The notes under the pieces: model-generated | Seen by the model: the letters and a program-made list of their open reading frames with translations, nothing else | Told to the model about the DNA's origin: nothing | The model's database searches: none | Source of the DNA: Flagellimonas hadalis | GTDB taxonomy: Bacteria; Bacteroidota; Bacteroidia; Flavobacteriales; Flavobacteriaceae | NCBI RefSeq assembly: GCF_007785775.2 | Contig: NZ_VNIK02000002.1 | Span: 124,001 to 188,000, forward strand | DNA length: 64,000 nucleotides | Direction: 5' to 3' | Part shown: positions 9,396-18,445 of the stretch, in pieces | How positions within the stretch are numbered: the stretch's first letter is position 1 | Layout: every line of letters starts with the position of its first letter | Position numbers and translations under genes: made by a program

Positions 9396-10532
9396 ATGAT
9401 CAACAAACGCCTACTGGTAAAAAATCTTTTAGCGCATAATGATGAGAACAGTTTTTATGACAAAAAGCGTTTTATATCCATAGGTGAAAAGGAGGGAAAG
9501 GCAAAATTTCTAAAGCATGTCTGTGCCTTGGCCAACAGCAATCCCAAGAACAATTCCTTCATCGTGATAGGCGTGGAGGATGCAGACAATGATATCGTCG
9601 GGGTCGATTTCTTTGATGACAGCAAGATCCAAAACCTGGTCAATGCCTATCTGGACAATCCCCCCATTATTTCCTACGAGAACATCCCGTTCCCACACCT
9701 GCCCGAAGGGAAAGTGGTCGGCTTGGTCACCATCCGTTCCAACGGAAAGGTCTGTGCCCTTCGGAAAAACATCTGGAAATACTATGGAGGTTCGGTATTC
9801 TTCAGGGAAGGGAGCATCAGCCTTCCCAAGGCTTATGGCATAGAGTTGAAGGACATCAATTCCGAAAAGGTCGCGACCATTGAGCAACATGCCAGGAACA
9901 ACATAGAACTCACCTTGGATGCCGTGATCAATTTCATGAATACCCGTCACCCCGACCTTACCAGCAATTACAAGGTCTTTAAGGAACAGTTCGTGGTCTG
10001 CTGGGCAGGCATCAAAAAGAAAATAAAGAACAAGACCTATTATTCCCGAGTGGACATTGAGCTCATCAATGAGCAGGTGAAACTGTTTTATTCCGCTTTG
10101 GATGAAATTACCATCGACTATGACAATGATTCCTTTGCCACTTTGGAGTATGTCCAACTGGGACTGGGGTCCGAACAGAAATATTATCCTTTGGAAGAAA
10201 TGGTGATCACATTTTCGGAGAACGGAAAATATACCATCAACAGCAAGCTGGTCTTTGAGCCGCCACAGTACGATAAGAAAACGCTCTACCATGTGTACAA
10301 CACCAACAATGCGCTCTTGAAAAAAGTGGAGAACAGGATTCCCTTGACCGAATCGGAACAGCGGGACCTGACCCATCTTCCCGCCACCTATCTCATCTGC
10401 TATCTGAATGGTTTTGAAGAGGCCAAGGAGCAGATGGACCGTTCCAGGCCCATCCTAAAGTCCTATGACAGTGGCATCTATCAATCCCTGAAAGAATCGC
10501 AACGCGTACTGAGGAAGGTTCGGTACAGCTAA
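9396..10532 (+). CDS. AlbA_2 (Schlafen-type) domain protein
   Basis: Protein of 378 residues when started at the ATG at 9396; an upstream in-frame TTG at 9363 is less likely. Residues about 20-140 fit the AlbA_2/divergent AAA domain: a FYDKKR patch in place of EFK, then HVCALANSN, FIVIGVEDADNDIVGVD and a later FFREGS. Such domains bind nucleic acid or nucleotide in Schlafen-like and regulator proteins. The C-terminal 230 residues are not recognised. No neighbouring gene suggests a partner. The gene sits between a gene remnant and a palindromic repeat, a sign of local rearrangement. Confidence 0.75.
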   Translation: MINKRLLVKNLLAHNDENSFYDKKRFISIGEKEGKAKFLKHVCALANSNPKNNSFIVIGVEDADNDIVGVDFFDDSKIQNLVNAYLDNPPIISYENIPFPHLPEGKVVGLVTIRSNGKVCALRKNIWKYYGGSVFFREGSISLPKAYGIELKDINSEKVATIEQHARNNIELTLDAVINFMNTRHPDLTSNYKVFKEQFVVCWAGIKKKIKNKTYYSRVDIELINEQVKLFYSALDEITIDYDNDSFATLEYVQLGLGSEQKYYPLEEMVITFSENGKYTINSKLVFEPPQYDKKTLYHVYNTNNALLKKVENRIPLTESEQRDLTHLPATYLICYLNGFEEAKEQMDRSRPILKSYDSGIYQSLKESQRVLRKVRYS

Positions 10533-10560
10533 ATGAATTGAAAGTGAACTGTTGAGCGGA

Positions 10561-10660
10561 TGTCAGGTCGAGCCTGCCTTTGTCGGCAGACAGGCGCAGT
10601 CGAGACCTTTTCACAAATAAATCATTTTATAAGGACTTCTCGACTTCGCTCGAAGTGACA
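10561..10660. repeat. Palindromic intergenic repeat (REP-like)
   Basis: A 100-base element with imperfect inverted ends: TGTCAGGTCGAGC at 10561-10573 against GCTCGAAGTGACA at 10648-10660 (11 of 13 positions pair). Inside is a hairpin built on GCCTG (10572-10576) and CAGGC (10591-10595), and the right half contains the TCGACTTCGCTCGA palindrome. Related TCGA-containing sequences occur in another element of this window at 46228-46366. Such repeats are scattered between genes in Flavobacteriaceae. It lies between convergent genes and could act as a bidirectional terminator. Confidence 0.6.
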
Positions 10661-10703
10661 AGTTGGATTTATTGTTTGAAATACTTGTAAGGAATTATAA
10701 AAC

Positions 10704-12632
10704 TTAGCCCCTTTTTAACCAGATCATTTGATAGGGCAAGATTTCCAATAGTCCACTTTTCACGGAGATTTGCTGGTCCGACACCAGATCTAGAGGTTCA
10801 CCTTTGGTGAAATAGCCCATTTTTTTGATCCACCCCGTTTCGATCACTTGGGGCTTTTCGTCAAAATTGCAAAGGACCAATAACCCTTGCTTGCTTTCAT
10901 TGCTCCGCCCAAAGGCAAGGATGTGGTCGTTGCCCGTATGGTACAGTTCCAGATCATTGTTGTCCGCGAACAACGGATTTTCCTTCCGGATCTGGATCAG
11001 TTTCTGTAAAGCATGGAAAATCCGGGATTGTGGCGAAGGTTCTTTCCCTATGCGTGAAATGGTTTCCCAATCCTGTTGCGGTCGGTTCACCCATCGGCTG
11101 TCTCCTTTTTTGGCATCATCATTTCGGAAGGAATAATCGTTGAGGGTACCGATCTCATCCCCGGCATAGATCAATGGAATGCCCCCAAAGGCAAAAGTGA
11201 TGCCATGCAGCATAATGATTTTGGCAATAGATTGATCGATGAGTTCCTTATCCTTCAGCAAGATGCCCTTTTCCAATCCCAAAAGTGATGCCGCACTCCC
11301 CGTGATGCGCCCATCGCCCGTTTTTGGGTTGTACATGAAAAGCAACCCCATGGCCGGCGACCAGTCCAGTTTTTGGCAATAGTAGTCCAACAAAAACTTA
11401 CGGTGGAGTTCGGGCGACCAGCCCAGTTCCCATATCAACTGGTTCTCATAGCCCAGCCCAATATCGTCATGGCAGCGGATGTAGTTGATCCAAGTGCAGT
11501 CTTTTGGTTTTTCGGGGACGTGCGCCAGGCTTTTGTAGAGCAGATTGGTTTTCTTGGTGGCAATGGAGTTCCAGAGCAGGGCCATCAACGAGGCATTATA
11601 GGCCACTTCACATTCATTGCCCAGTGTTTGTCCCTGTCCAAAATACTTTACGATATCCGTTGGGGCCACAATGGCCTCGGCCAAAAGGATAACACCGGGA
11701 GCGACCACTTGGAGGCACATCCGGAACAAGGAAACAAGGGCATGGGCCTCGGGAAGGTTTTGGGAGATGGATCCTATCTTCTTCCAAAGGAAGGCCAGCG
11801 CATCAAACCGCACCACATCCACACCCATGTCCGCCAACTTTGCCAAATTGATGAGCATTTCCAAAAACACTTCCGGATTGGTGTAGTTGAGGTCCCATTG
11901 GTAGCTGTTGAAGACCGTCATTACCCATTTTTCCATTTCGGGAATGTAGGTAAAGTTGCCCGGAGAGGTTTCCGGGAACACCTCAGGTAGGGTCTTTTCA
12001 AATTCATCCGGAATGGTGCGGTCGTCAAACGTATAGTAGTATCCCTGGTATTTTTTATCGCCCTTGATGGCTTTTTTGGCCCATGGGAATTCGTTGGAAG
12101 TGTGGTTCACCACAAAATCCAACATCAAATAGATGCCCTCCTTTCTGAATTCGGAGGTGAGTGCGAGCAGGTCCTCCTTGGTTCCATATCTTTTGTCCAC
12201 CTGAAGATAGCTGTTCACGGCATAGCCCCCATCATTTTCGCCCATGGGTCTGGAGGTGATGGGCATCAGGTGCAGAAAGTTCACCCCCAATTCTTTCAGA
12301 TAAGGGATTTTTTGGCGCAGCCCGTTCAGGTCTTTGTTGAAATGCTCCACATACATCTGCATGCCCAACATTTTTTCGGATTGGTACCAGTTCCCGGCGT
12401 TCAATCGGAGAAGGTCCTGTTCCTTCAGGTCTGTTGGCCTGGAAGCAAACAGTTTGGGAAGTAGGTCCAGCAGTTTTTTGAAATGTGCTTGGTGTTGATT
12501 TTCAGGATAAAGTGAAAAAAACAACTGTTGTATAAGGGTCAGGTTGGTGGCCAATCGAAGTTCGAAGAGCGCTGTGCCATCCTTTTCCTTTGACTGTTGG
12601 GCCACGAGCCGATGTAACTGAGCCTGGTTCAT
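10704..12632 (-). CDS. Amylosucrase (GH13_4)
   Basis: Glucansucrase that converts sucrose to an alpha-1,4-glucan plus fructose (EC 2.4.1.4); sucrose hydrolase of the same subfamily is the alternative. Its 642 residues compare with about 636 for the Neisseria enzyme. An all-helical N-terminal domain (1-90) precedes the (beta/alpha)8 barrel. Catalytic residues are readable as nucleophile D277 in VVRFDALAFLWK, acid/base E319 in LLAEAI and H388-D389 in RCHDDIG. No signal peptide is seen, so it is cytoplasmic. The ATG directly follows the TAA of the fructokinase gene, so both are translated from one message. No sucrose transporter is visible nearby. Confidence 0.88.
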   Translation of the reverse strand: MNQAQLHRLVAQQSKEKDGTALFELRLATNLTLIQQLFFSLYPENQHQAHFKKLLDLLPKLFASRPTDLKEQDLLRLNAGNWYQSEKMLGMQMYVEHFNKDLNGLRQKIPYLKELGVNFLHLMPITSRPMGENDGGYAVNSYLQVDKRYGTKEDLLALTSEFRKEGIYLMLDFVVNHTSNEFPWAKKAIKGDKKYQGYYYTFDDRTIPDEFEKTLPEVFPETSPGNFTYIPEMEKWVMTVFNSYQWDLNYTNPEVFLEMLINLAKLADMGVDVVRFDALAFLWKKIGSISQNLPEAHALVSLFRMCLQVVAPGVILLAEAIVAPTDIVKYFGQGQTLGNECEVAYNASLMALLWNSIATKKTNLLYKSLAHVPEKPKDCTWINYIRCHDDIGLGYENQLIWELGWSPELHRKFLLDYYCQKLDWSPAMGLLFMYNPKTGDGRITGSAASLLGLEKGILLKDKELIDQSIAKIIMLHGITFAFGGIPLIYAGDEIGTLNDYSFRNDDAKKGDSRWVNRPQQDWETISRIGKEPSPQSRIFHALQKLIQIRKENPLFADNNDLELYHTGNDHILAFGRSNESKQGLLVLCNFDEKPQVIETGWIKKMGYFTKGEPLDLVSDQQISVKSGLLEILPYQMIWLKRG

Positions 12633-13577
12633 TTAGATTCCGATCTGGTCTTTTGTGGGAAGGGCGGCGATGGCGCCGTAGTTGGTCGTGGTAATGGCCC
12701 CGGCCACATTGGCTTTGGCGACCATCTTTTCCAAAAGTGCAAAGTCTTCAAAAACGGGATCAAAATTGCCAAGGCCCGAAATCTGGTACAGCAGGCAACC
12801 GATAAAAGCATCCCCGGCCCCAGTGGTATCAACAGGGGAAACCTCGATGCTCGGGATGGTTTTTTTGGTCCCACCCATGCTCAGCAGGGTCCCTTCCTTG
12901 CCCATGGTGACGGTAATGATCTTGGTTCCCACGTCATGGAGCACGTCGCAGGCCTCGCTTGGGTCGGTTTTTCCAGACAAGAGCTGTGCTTCCTCCAGGC
13001 TGAATTTGCACAAATGCGATTTTTCAATGAAGGGCGTACACTTTTTTATAAAAGTGTCCTCGTCCCCTCTCCAGAGATCTCCCCTAAAATTGGGATCAAA
13101 GCTGATGAACATTTCCTTGGTGAGCGCATCGAATAGGTATTTGCCATAGGCCTTTTCCAACGAACCGCCCAAAAGCGCGGTGGCAGCACCCAGATGAAGG
13201 ATATTGCCGTGGAGGATTTTCCGAAGGGTGGGGTCATATTCCAGTGCTTTGTCTGCTCCCCGACAGAACACAAAATCGCGTTCCCCGTCCTCGGCCAGAG
13301 ACACAAAGGCAAGTGTAGTAAATGTTTTGGACCGTTGTGCCAAAGAGATATCGACCCCCTCTTTTTTAAGGACATCCAAAAGAAATGTTCCGAAGGGGTC
13401 GTTGCCCACACAGCCCAGAAAAATGCCCCGGCCACCCAACTTGGCAATGGCGCAGGCCACATTGGCCGGAGCTCCACCCGCTTTCTTCGTAAAATCCGTG
13501 GCTTTGGAAAGGTCGTTCCCCTGTTTTTCAGCAACAAAATCAATCAACAGTTCGCCGACACAGAATACTTTTTTCAT
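12633..13577 (-). CDS. PfkB-family fructokinase
   Basis: Sugar kinase of 314 residues that probably phosphorylates the fructose released by the adjacent amylosucrase. PfkB signature 1 is GGAPANVACAIAKLGG (34-49); signature 2 is DTTGAGDAF (250-258) with catalytic base D256. It has the compact length of ribokinase-family fructokinases. It is the first gene of the two-gene minus-strand unit and abuts amylosucrase with no gap. Substrate is inferred from context; other PfkB kinases cannot be excluded from sequence alone. Confidence 0.88.
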   Translation of the reverse strand: MKKVFCVGELLIDFVAEKQGNDLSKATDFTKKAGGAPANVACAIAKLGGRGIFLGCVGNDPFGTFLLDVLKKEGVDISLAQRSKTFTTLAFVSLAEDGERDFVFCRGADKALEYDPTLRKILHGNILHLGAATALLGGSLEKAYGKYLFDALTKEMFISFDPNFRGDLWRGDEDTFIKKCTPFIEKSHLCKFSLEEAQLLSGKTDPSEACDVLHDVGTKIITVTMGKEGTLLSMGGTKKTIPSIEVSPVDTTGAGDAFIGCLLYQISGLGNFDPVFEDFALLEKMVAKANVAGAITTTNYGAIAALPTKDQIGI

Positions 13578-13734
13578 AGTTCTCGAAATATCCTAAGGTA
13601 CATAGAAAATCATACCACGACCAAAAATGGATGTCCCTTTTTTTGAGGGAAATGCTTTGGATCGGTTGATAAACTTTGCCTTAATTTCATAGGTGCCCGA
13701 TCATTTGTGTGTAATATTGCGAAAAACTTTTTTT

Positions 13735-14460
13735 ATGCGCACGCTGGTTGTGGGAGATGTCCATTCCGGGATAAGGGCCTTGGAACAACTCATGGACAGG
13801 GCCAATGTTTCACCGGAGGACCACATTATTTTTTTGGGAGATTATGTAGATGGCTGGAGCACGGCCGTTGAGACCATCGATTTTTTGATACAGATAAAGG
13901 ACACACACAATTGTACCTTCATACGGGGCAACCACGATGAGCTTTGTAGGGAATGGCTCCTTACCCAAAGGGAAAATCCACAATGGCTCGCACATGGCGG
14001 AACGGCCACCCGGCAGTCGTATTTGGACGCCAATAAGGATAAGTGGGCACTTCATCTGGATTTTTACGCAGGGTTGGAGAACTATCATCTGGCCAATGAC
14101 AACCGATTGTATCTCCATGCTGGCTACACCAACCTCAAGGGCATCGATTTTGAATATTTTGAACAATCCTTCTACTGGGACCGAACCTTGTGGGAATTGG
14201 CAACGGCGCTGAGCCCCGATTTGGAACCCACAGACCCTAGATTCCCCAAACGATTGACCCACTACAAAGAAGTCTTCATTGGGCATACCCCCATTTCCAA
14301 GATCAAAGCGGTTCCCCCGCAGAATGCAGCCAATGTCTGGAACGTGGATACAGGCGCCGCGTTCATGGGCAAGCTGACCATGATGGATGCCAACACCAAG
14401 GAATTTTGGCAAAGCGATCCCGTCCATACGTTTTATCCCGGCGAGCGGGGAAGAAATTAG
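13735..14460 (+). CDS. Metallophosphoesterase (PPP-type serine/threonine phosphatase-like)
   Basis: Cytosolic two-metal phosphatase of 241 residues. Metal-binding motifs are in order: GDVHSG (7-12), GDYVDG (35-40), GNHDE (65-69) and the late GHTPI plus NVDTGAAF. The set resembles bacterial PPP phosphatases such as PrpA and diadenosine-tetraphosphatase relatives. The ATG at 13735 gives a protein starting right at the first strand (MRTLVVGDVH); an upstream in-frame ATG at 13693 would add 14 residues with no family counterpart. Substrate is unknown. It is divergent from the fructokinase gene. Confidence 0.88.
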   Translation: MRTLVVGDVHSGIRALEQLMDRANVSPEDHIIFLGDYVDGWSTAVETIDFLIQIKDTHNCTFIRGNHDELCREWLLTQRENPQWLAHGGTATRQSYLDANKDKWALHLDFYAGLENYHLANDNRLYLHAGYTNLKGIDFEYFEQSFYWDRTLWELATALSPDLEPTDPRFPKRLTHYKEVFIGHTPISKIKAVPPQNAANVWNVDTGAAFMGKLTMMDANTKEFWQSDPVHTFYPGERGRN

Positions 14461-14514
14461 CATTATTCCATCCATAATAGAATTTTAATCGAGACCTTTG
14501 TAAAAAGCAGCTAT

Positions 14515-15510
14515 ATGTCGATTAAAAATGTACGATTGGAGGTGATGCAGGCCATAGAACCTAAGGTTGAGGGGTTTATGGAAGAATTTTTGGTACCCAT
14601 TGAGAAAATATGGCAACCTACCGACTTTTTGCCGGATTCCCAGAGTGATGATTTTTTTGATCAAGTGGAGCAGATCCGTGGCGAAGCGAAGGAACTCGGC
14701 TATGATTTTTGGGTGACCCTCGTGGCAGATACCATTACCGAAGAAGCACTTCCCACTTATGAATCCTGGTTGATGGATGTTGAAGGAATAGATCAACACA
14801 GTGGAAAGGACAATGGATGGAGCAAATGGGTAAGGGCGTGGACCGCCGAAGAGAACAGGCACGGGGATGTGCTGAACAAATACCTTTACCTGTCCGGGCG
14901 CGTGAACATGCGTGAGGTGGAGATCACCACCCAGCACTTGATCGCTGATGGTTTTGATATTGGAACGGACAGGGACCCCTACAAGAACTTCGTTTATACC
15001 ACTTTTCAGGAACTGGCCACCAACATTTCACATAAACGGGTCGGAAAAATGGCGAGGCAGAAAGGCAATGGATTGTTGGCAAAGATGTGCACCATCATTG
15101 CAGGGGACGAAATGCGGCACCATTTGGCCTATCGCGAGTTTGTAAAGACCATTATGGGTCAGGACCCGGATGGTATGGTACTTGCCTTTGCCGATATGAT
15201 GAAGAAAAAAATTGTGATGCCTGCCCACTTTTTGAGGGAATCAGGGGGAAGTATCGGTGAAGCTTTCGAGCAGTTCTCCAACTGTGCACAACGATTGGGG
15301 GTCTATACGGCCCAAGACTATATCGAAATTTTGAAAAAGCTGAACGATTATTGGGAAATAGGACAATTGGGCGGACTCACCGATCAAGCGGAAAAGGCCA
15401 GGGATTACCTGATGAAACTCCCCGATAGATTGCAGCGCATAGCCGAACGGATGCAGTTTTCCCAAAAGCAGCAGACCTTCAAATGGGTCGAGGCCAATGG
15501 AATGATATAG
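14515..15510 (+). CDS. Acyl-ACP desaturase (di-iron, soluble)
   Basis: Soluble ferritin-like desaturase of 331 residues that introduces a double bond into acyl-ACP. The di-iron ligands are seen as EENRH (112-116) and DEMRH (198-202), with further glutamates at about 76-77 and 166. This fits the plant stearoyl-ACP desaturase and mycobacterial DesA family. The gene starts 54 bases after the phosphatase and runs towards a convergent neighbour with 18 bases between the stops. Expected role is adjusting membrane lipid unsaturation. An electron donor is not encoded nearby. Confidence 0.88.
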   Translation: MSIKNVRLEVMQAIEPKVEGFMEEFLVPIEKIWQPTDFLPDSQSDDFFDQVEQIRGEAKELGYDFWVTLVADTITEEALPTYESWLMDVEGIDQHSGKDNGWSKWVRAWTAEENRHGDVLNKYLYLSGRVNMREVEITTQHLIADGFDIGTDRDPYKNFVYTTFQELATNISHKRVGKMARQKGNGLLAKMCTIIAGDEMRHHLAYREFVKTIMGQDPDGMVLAFADMMKKKIVMPAHFLRESGGSIGEAFEQFSNCAQRLGVYTAQDYIEILKKLNDYWEIGQLGGLTDQAEKARDYLMKLPDRLQRIAERMQFSQKQQTFKWVEANGMI

Positions 15511-15528
15511 AAAGACTGGTCAGTCCGG

Positions 15529-16086
15529 CTAGTATTTGCCCGCTCTGTGCTTTTCCTGCCATTCCGCCAGCTGTTTCCAGTGGCCCTCATAGGCCATTTT
15601 CGCCTGCATGGGCCATGAGGCCGGGTCATGGATTCGGTATCTTTTGCCCCCGGAATTGAGCACTTTCTGGCAGGTGTCCGCGGAGGTTTCCGAAAGTGCT
15701 TTCCATGTTTTGATGTCGAAATTATGGAAAAGCTCCTCGATTTTGGGGCCAATGCCTTCCACTATTTTCAAGTCGTCCTCTTTGATGCTCTTCCCGAAGG
15801 CCAATTTTGCCTCATATGGACGAAATAATGGAGTGTTTTTTTGATGGACAACAAGGGGAACAGCAATACTTTCCTTAGGTGTTTTTGTGGTCGATAATCT
15901 CTTTTTACAAGTATCCAGATCTGCTTTCAGTTTGGCATTTTGAATTTCCAATAAATTGATTTCAAATGAATTATCTGGATTCTGCGTTGCGTTGACCCTT
16001 CCAAAAAGATAACCGATCAACCCAGAGATGATACCAGTGACGCCCAAGATGATGCAAAACCATAATGTTGAAATTTCCAGGCTCAT
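15529..16086 (-). CDS. Membrane-anchored protein with helix-hairpin-helix-like C-terminal domain
   Basis: Protein of 185 residues with an N-terminal membrane helix (about 8-28), a predicted coiled region and a C-terminal domain starting DLKIVEGIGPKIEELF. That domain carries the helix-hairpin-helix GIGPK turn and ends with a WPMQAKMA...WKQLAEWQ pattern often found at the end of flavobacterial proteins, including some extended ribosomal L21 proteins. Its function is unknown; the GIGPK turn suggests nucleic-acid or protein contact. It is convergent with the desaturase gene. Confidence 0.75.
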   Translation of the reverse strand: MSLEISTLWFCIILGVTGIISGLIGYLFGRVNATQNPDNSFEINLLEIQNAKLKADLDTCKKRLSTTKTPKESIAVPLVVHQKNTPLFRPYEAKLAFGKSIKEDDLKIVEGIGPKIEELFHNFDIKTWKALSETSADTCQKVLNSGGKRYRIHDPASWPMQAKMAYEGHWKQLAEWQEKHRAGKY

Positions 16087-16441
16087 GTTGAGGTTGATTA
16101 GGTTGGTGAAACAGTATATCCAAAATATTAAAAAAATCTTAAATTTTTAAATATAATCCATACAATTTGAGCTATTTAGAAAAAGTATGAAGAGAGGTTG
16201 GAAAAATCAAAAACAGGAAACAGGTTAAAAATAACCAACCATACACTTTTTTTGACCACTTGTAAGATACCCTGTGGAAACCAGTTAAAATAGTTGGAAA
16301 TTGGGGTGGAATATTAGGTAAACAACCCTATTTCTCCCGACAAAGATCCGGCATTGGAGTAGGGTTTTAAATTAAGTTTGAGTTAGTTAAGTTGGTTTTA
16401 AAGACTGCCCATTTAGTGTTCATCCTAAATGGGCGGCTTTT
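16087..16441 (+). other. 355-base gene-free gap with forward terminator; possible sRNA
   Basis: No credible protein gene is seen here. The gap lies between two minus-strand genes, yet it ends with a strong terminator oriented on the plus strand (16407-16441). This implies a plus-strand transcript that begins somewhere inside or before the gap. Upstream is an AT-rich stretch and a TACAATTTG sequence near 16160, one base longer than the flavobacterial -7 consensus. A GTTGGTTTTA just before the terminator weakly resembles the motif in front of two other terminators of this window. Confidence 0.4.
16407..16441 (+). terminator. Rho-independent terminator, plus strand
   Basis: A perfect 10-bp stem (GCCCATTTAG at 16407-16416, CTAAATGGGC at 16425-16434) with an 8-base loop is followed by GGCTTTTTTTAT. 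The T tract is only on the plus side; the minus side reads AGTCTTTA. Both flanking genes are on the minus strand, so its transcript is not annotated otherwise. Confidence 0.8.
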
Positions 16442-17995
16442 TTATAGGTCAAACTTAATGCCTTGCGCCAAAGGAAGTTTCGTGGTGTAGTTGATGGTGT
16501 TGGTCTGTCGGCGCATATACACTTTCCAAGCATCGGAGCCACTTTCACGACCGCCTCCGGTTTCTTTTTCCCCACCAAAGGCACCCCCGATTTCGGCGCC
16601 GGAGGTTCCAATGTTTACATTCGCGATTCCGCAATCACTGCCTGCAGCCGATAAAAAGTGTTCGGCCTCCCGTAAACTGTTGGTCATTATCGCAGAGGAA
16701 AGCCCCTGTACCACTCCGTTCTGTTGCTCAATGGCATTTTCGACCCCTCCGGAATATTTCAAAAGATAAAGGATTGGGGCAAAGGTCTCTTCCTGCACGA
16801 TCTTGAAGCTGTTCTGGGCTTCCACGATGGCCGGTTTTACATAGCAACCGCTGGCATATCCCCCGCCTTCCAGCACACCGCCTTCCACCAATATGTTACC
16901 GCCCTCCTTTTTGGCCTTTTCCAAGGCACTGAGGTACATTTTCACGGCATCGGTATCGATCAAAGGGCCAACATGGTTGGATTGGTCCAATGGGTTGCCG
17001 ATTTTCAATTGTTTGTAGGCTTCTGTGATGGCATCTTTTACCTTATCGTAAACAGATTCGTGCACGATCAATCTTCTAGTGGATGTGCAGCGCTGACCTG
17101 CGGTGCCAACGGCTCCGAACACGGCCCCGATCACTGTCATTTTAATGTCGGCATCGGGCGAAACGATGATGGCATTGTTGCCCCCGAGTTCCAAAAGCGA
17201 TTTGCCCAATCTGGCCGCTACGGCCTGGGCCACTATTTTTCCCATTCGGATGGATCCCGTGGCCGAGACCAATGGAATGCGCTTGTCCTGTGTCATGAGT
17301 TCGCCCACCTTGTAATCCCCATTGATGAGACAGGAAATGCCTTCGGGAAGGTTGTTTTTCTTCAGTACTTCAGCAATGATATTTTGACAGGCAATACCGC
17401 AAAGCGGTGTCTTTTCAGAAGGTTTCCACACACAGACATCGCCGCAGACCCATGCAAGGGCAGTGTTCCATGCCCAAACGGCAACGGGGAAGTTAAAGGC
17501 AGATATGATGCCCACCACGCCAAGGGGATGGTACTGCTCGTACATGCGGTGCCCGGGCCTTTCCGAGTGCATGGTCAACCCGTGTAATTGTCGGGACAGT
17601 CCCACGGCAAAATCGCAGATATCGATCATTTCCTGGACCTCGCCCAGACCTTCCTGATAGGATTTTCCCATTTCGTAGGAGACCAATTTGCCCAAGGGTT
17701 CCTTGAGTTCGCGCAATCTATCGCCAAACTGCCTGACGATTTCTCCACGCTGCGGTGCGGGGACCATACGCCATTCCTTGAAAGCGGAAGTGGCGGCGGC
17801 CATTACTTTTTCATAATCGGCTGGGGAGGTGGTCTTTATTTTTCCGATGAGCGCTCCATCTACCGGGGAAAAGGACGAGATAATGTCTCCCGAACCAAAA
17901 TTTTCCGATCCTGTTGAAGTTCCATGGTTGGTTTCTTGAAGACCAAGTTGTTTCAAGGCTTCGTCTATTCCAAAAGCAGCAGCTGTTTTTGACAT
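16442..17995 (-). CDS. Aldehyde dehydrogenase, ALDH7/aminoadipic semialdehyde type
   Basis: NAD(P)-dependent aldehyde dehydrogenase of 517 residues. Catalytic C303 is in GTAGQRCTSTRRL and general base E269 is in LELGGNN; the oxyanion asparagine N168 is in AFNFP. The GQRCTSTRRL form, the STGS/NFG-rich N-terminus and the C-terminal GGGRESGSDAWK pattern match the ALDH7 (antiquitin) group, which oxidises aminoadipate semialdehyde in lysine breakdown. No other lysine-pathway gene is adjacent. It runs leftwards and is transcribed from the gap before 18071. Confidence 0.88.
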   Translation of the reverse strand: MSKTAAAFGIDEALKQLGLQETNHGTSTGSENFGSGDIISSFSPVDGALIGKIKTTSPADYEKVMAAATSAFKEWRMVPAPQRGEIVRQFGDRLRELKEPLGKLVSYEMGKSYQEGLGEVQEMIDICDFAVGLSRQLHGLTMHSERPGHRMYEQYHPLGVVGIISAFNFPVAVWAWNTALAWVCGDVCVWKPSEKTPLCGIACQNIIAEVLKKNNLPEGISCLINGDYKVGELMTQDKRIPLVSATGSIRMGKIVAQAVAARLGKSLLELGGNNAIIVSPDADIKMTVIGAVFGAVGTAGQRCTSTRRLIVHESVYDKVKDAITEAYKQLKIGNPLDQSNHVGPLIDTDAVKMYLSALEKAKKEGGNILVEGGVLEGGGYASGCYVKPAIVEAQNSFKIVQEETFAPILYLLKYSGGVENAIEQQNGVVQGLSSAIMTNSLREAEHFLSAAGSDCGIANVNIGTSGAEIGGAFGGEKETGGGRESGSDAWKVYMRRQTNTINYTTKLPLAQGIKFDL

Positions 17996-18070
17996 TTATA
18001 ACTTTTTATATGTGAATTGTTATATTTTGACGAAAATACAAATAATACTTCACAAGAAAAATGATGTTTT

Positions 18071-18445
18071 TCAAAGCATTTGATGGATCAATAGCAATGC
18101 GATTCCCAAGAGAGCGGGCAAGGCCTGGACGGTGAAGATTTTTTTGGAAACGGTCAGTGCCCCATAAATCCCGGCAACGGCCACACAGCCCAAAAAGAAC
18201 AAAGCGACATATACCTGCCAGTTGGGGTCTTGGATGATGAGGGACCACACCAGCCCCGCGGCCAGGAAACCATTGTACAGCCCTTGGTTCGCCGCCAAGG
18301 TCTTGGTGGGCTCGAAAAGGTCTTCGGGAAACTTCCGGAACACCTTTTTTGCCTTGGTGGTCCATGCGAACATCTCCAACCATAAGAAGTAGAAATGGAG
18401 CAAGGCCACAACGGCGATGATGATCTTTGCGACGAACAGTATCAT
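18071..18445 (-). CDS. DUF1304 membrane protein
   Basis: Small integral membrane protein of 124 residues with four hydrophobic segments (about 4-22, 52-68, 76-95, 100-120). The EMFAW and NQGLYNGFLA patches fit the DUF1304 family, whose function is unknown. Its ATG overlaps the stop of the hydroxyanthranilate dioxygenase gene by four bases (ATGA), so the two are translationally coupled. Whether this reflects a functional link is not known. Confidence 0.85.
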   Translation of the reverse strand: MILFVAKIIIAVVALLHFYFLWLEMFAWTTKAKKVFRKFPEDLFEPTKTLAANQGLYNGFLAAGLVWSLIIQDPNWQVYVALFFLGCVAVAGIYGALTVSKKIFTVQALPALLGIALLLIHQML

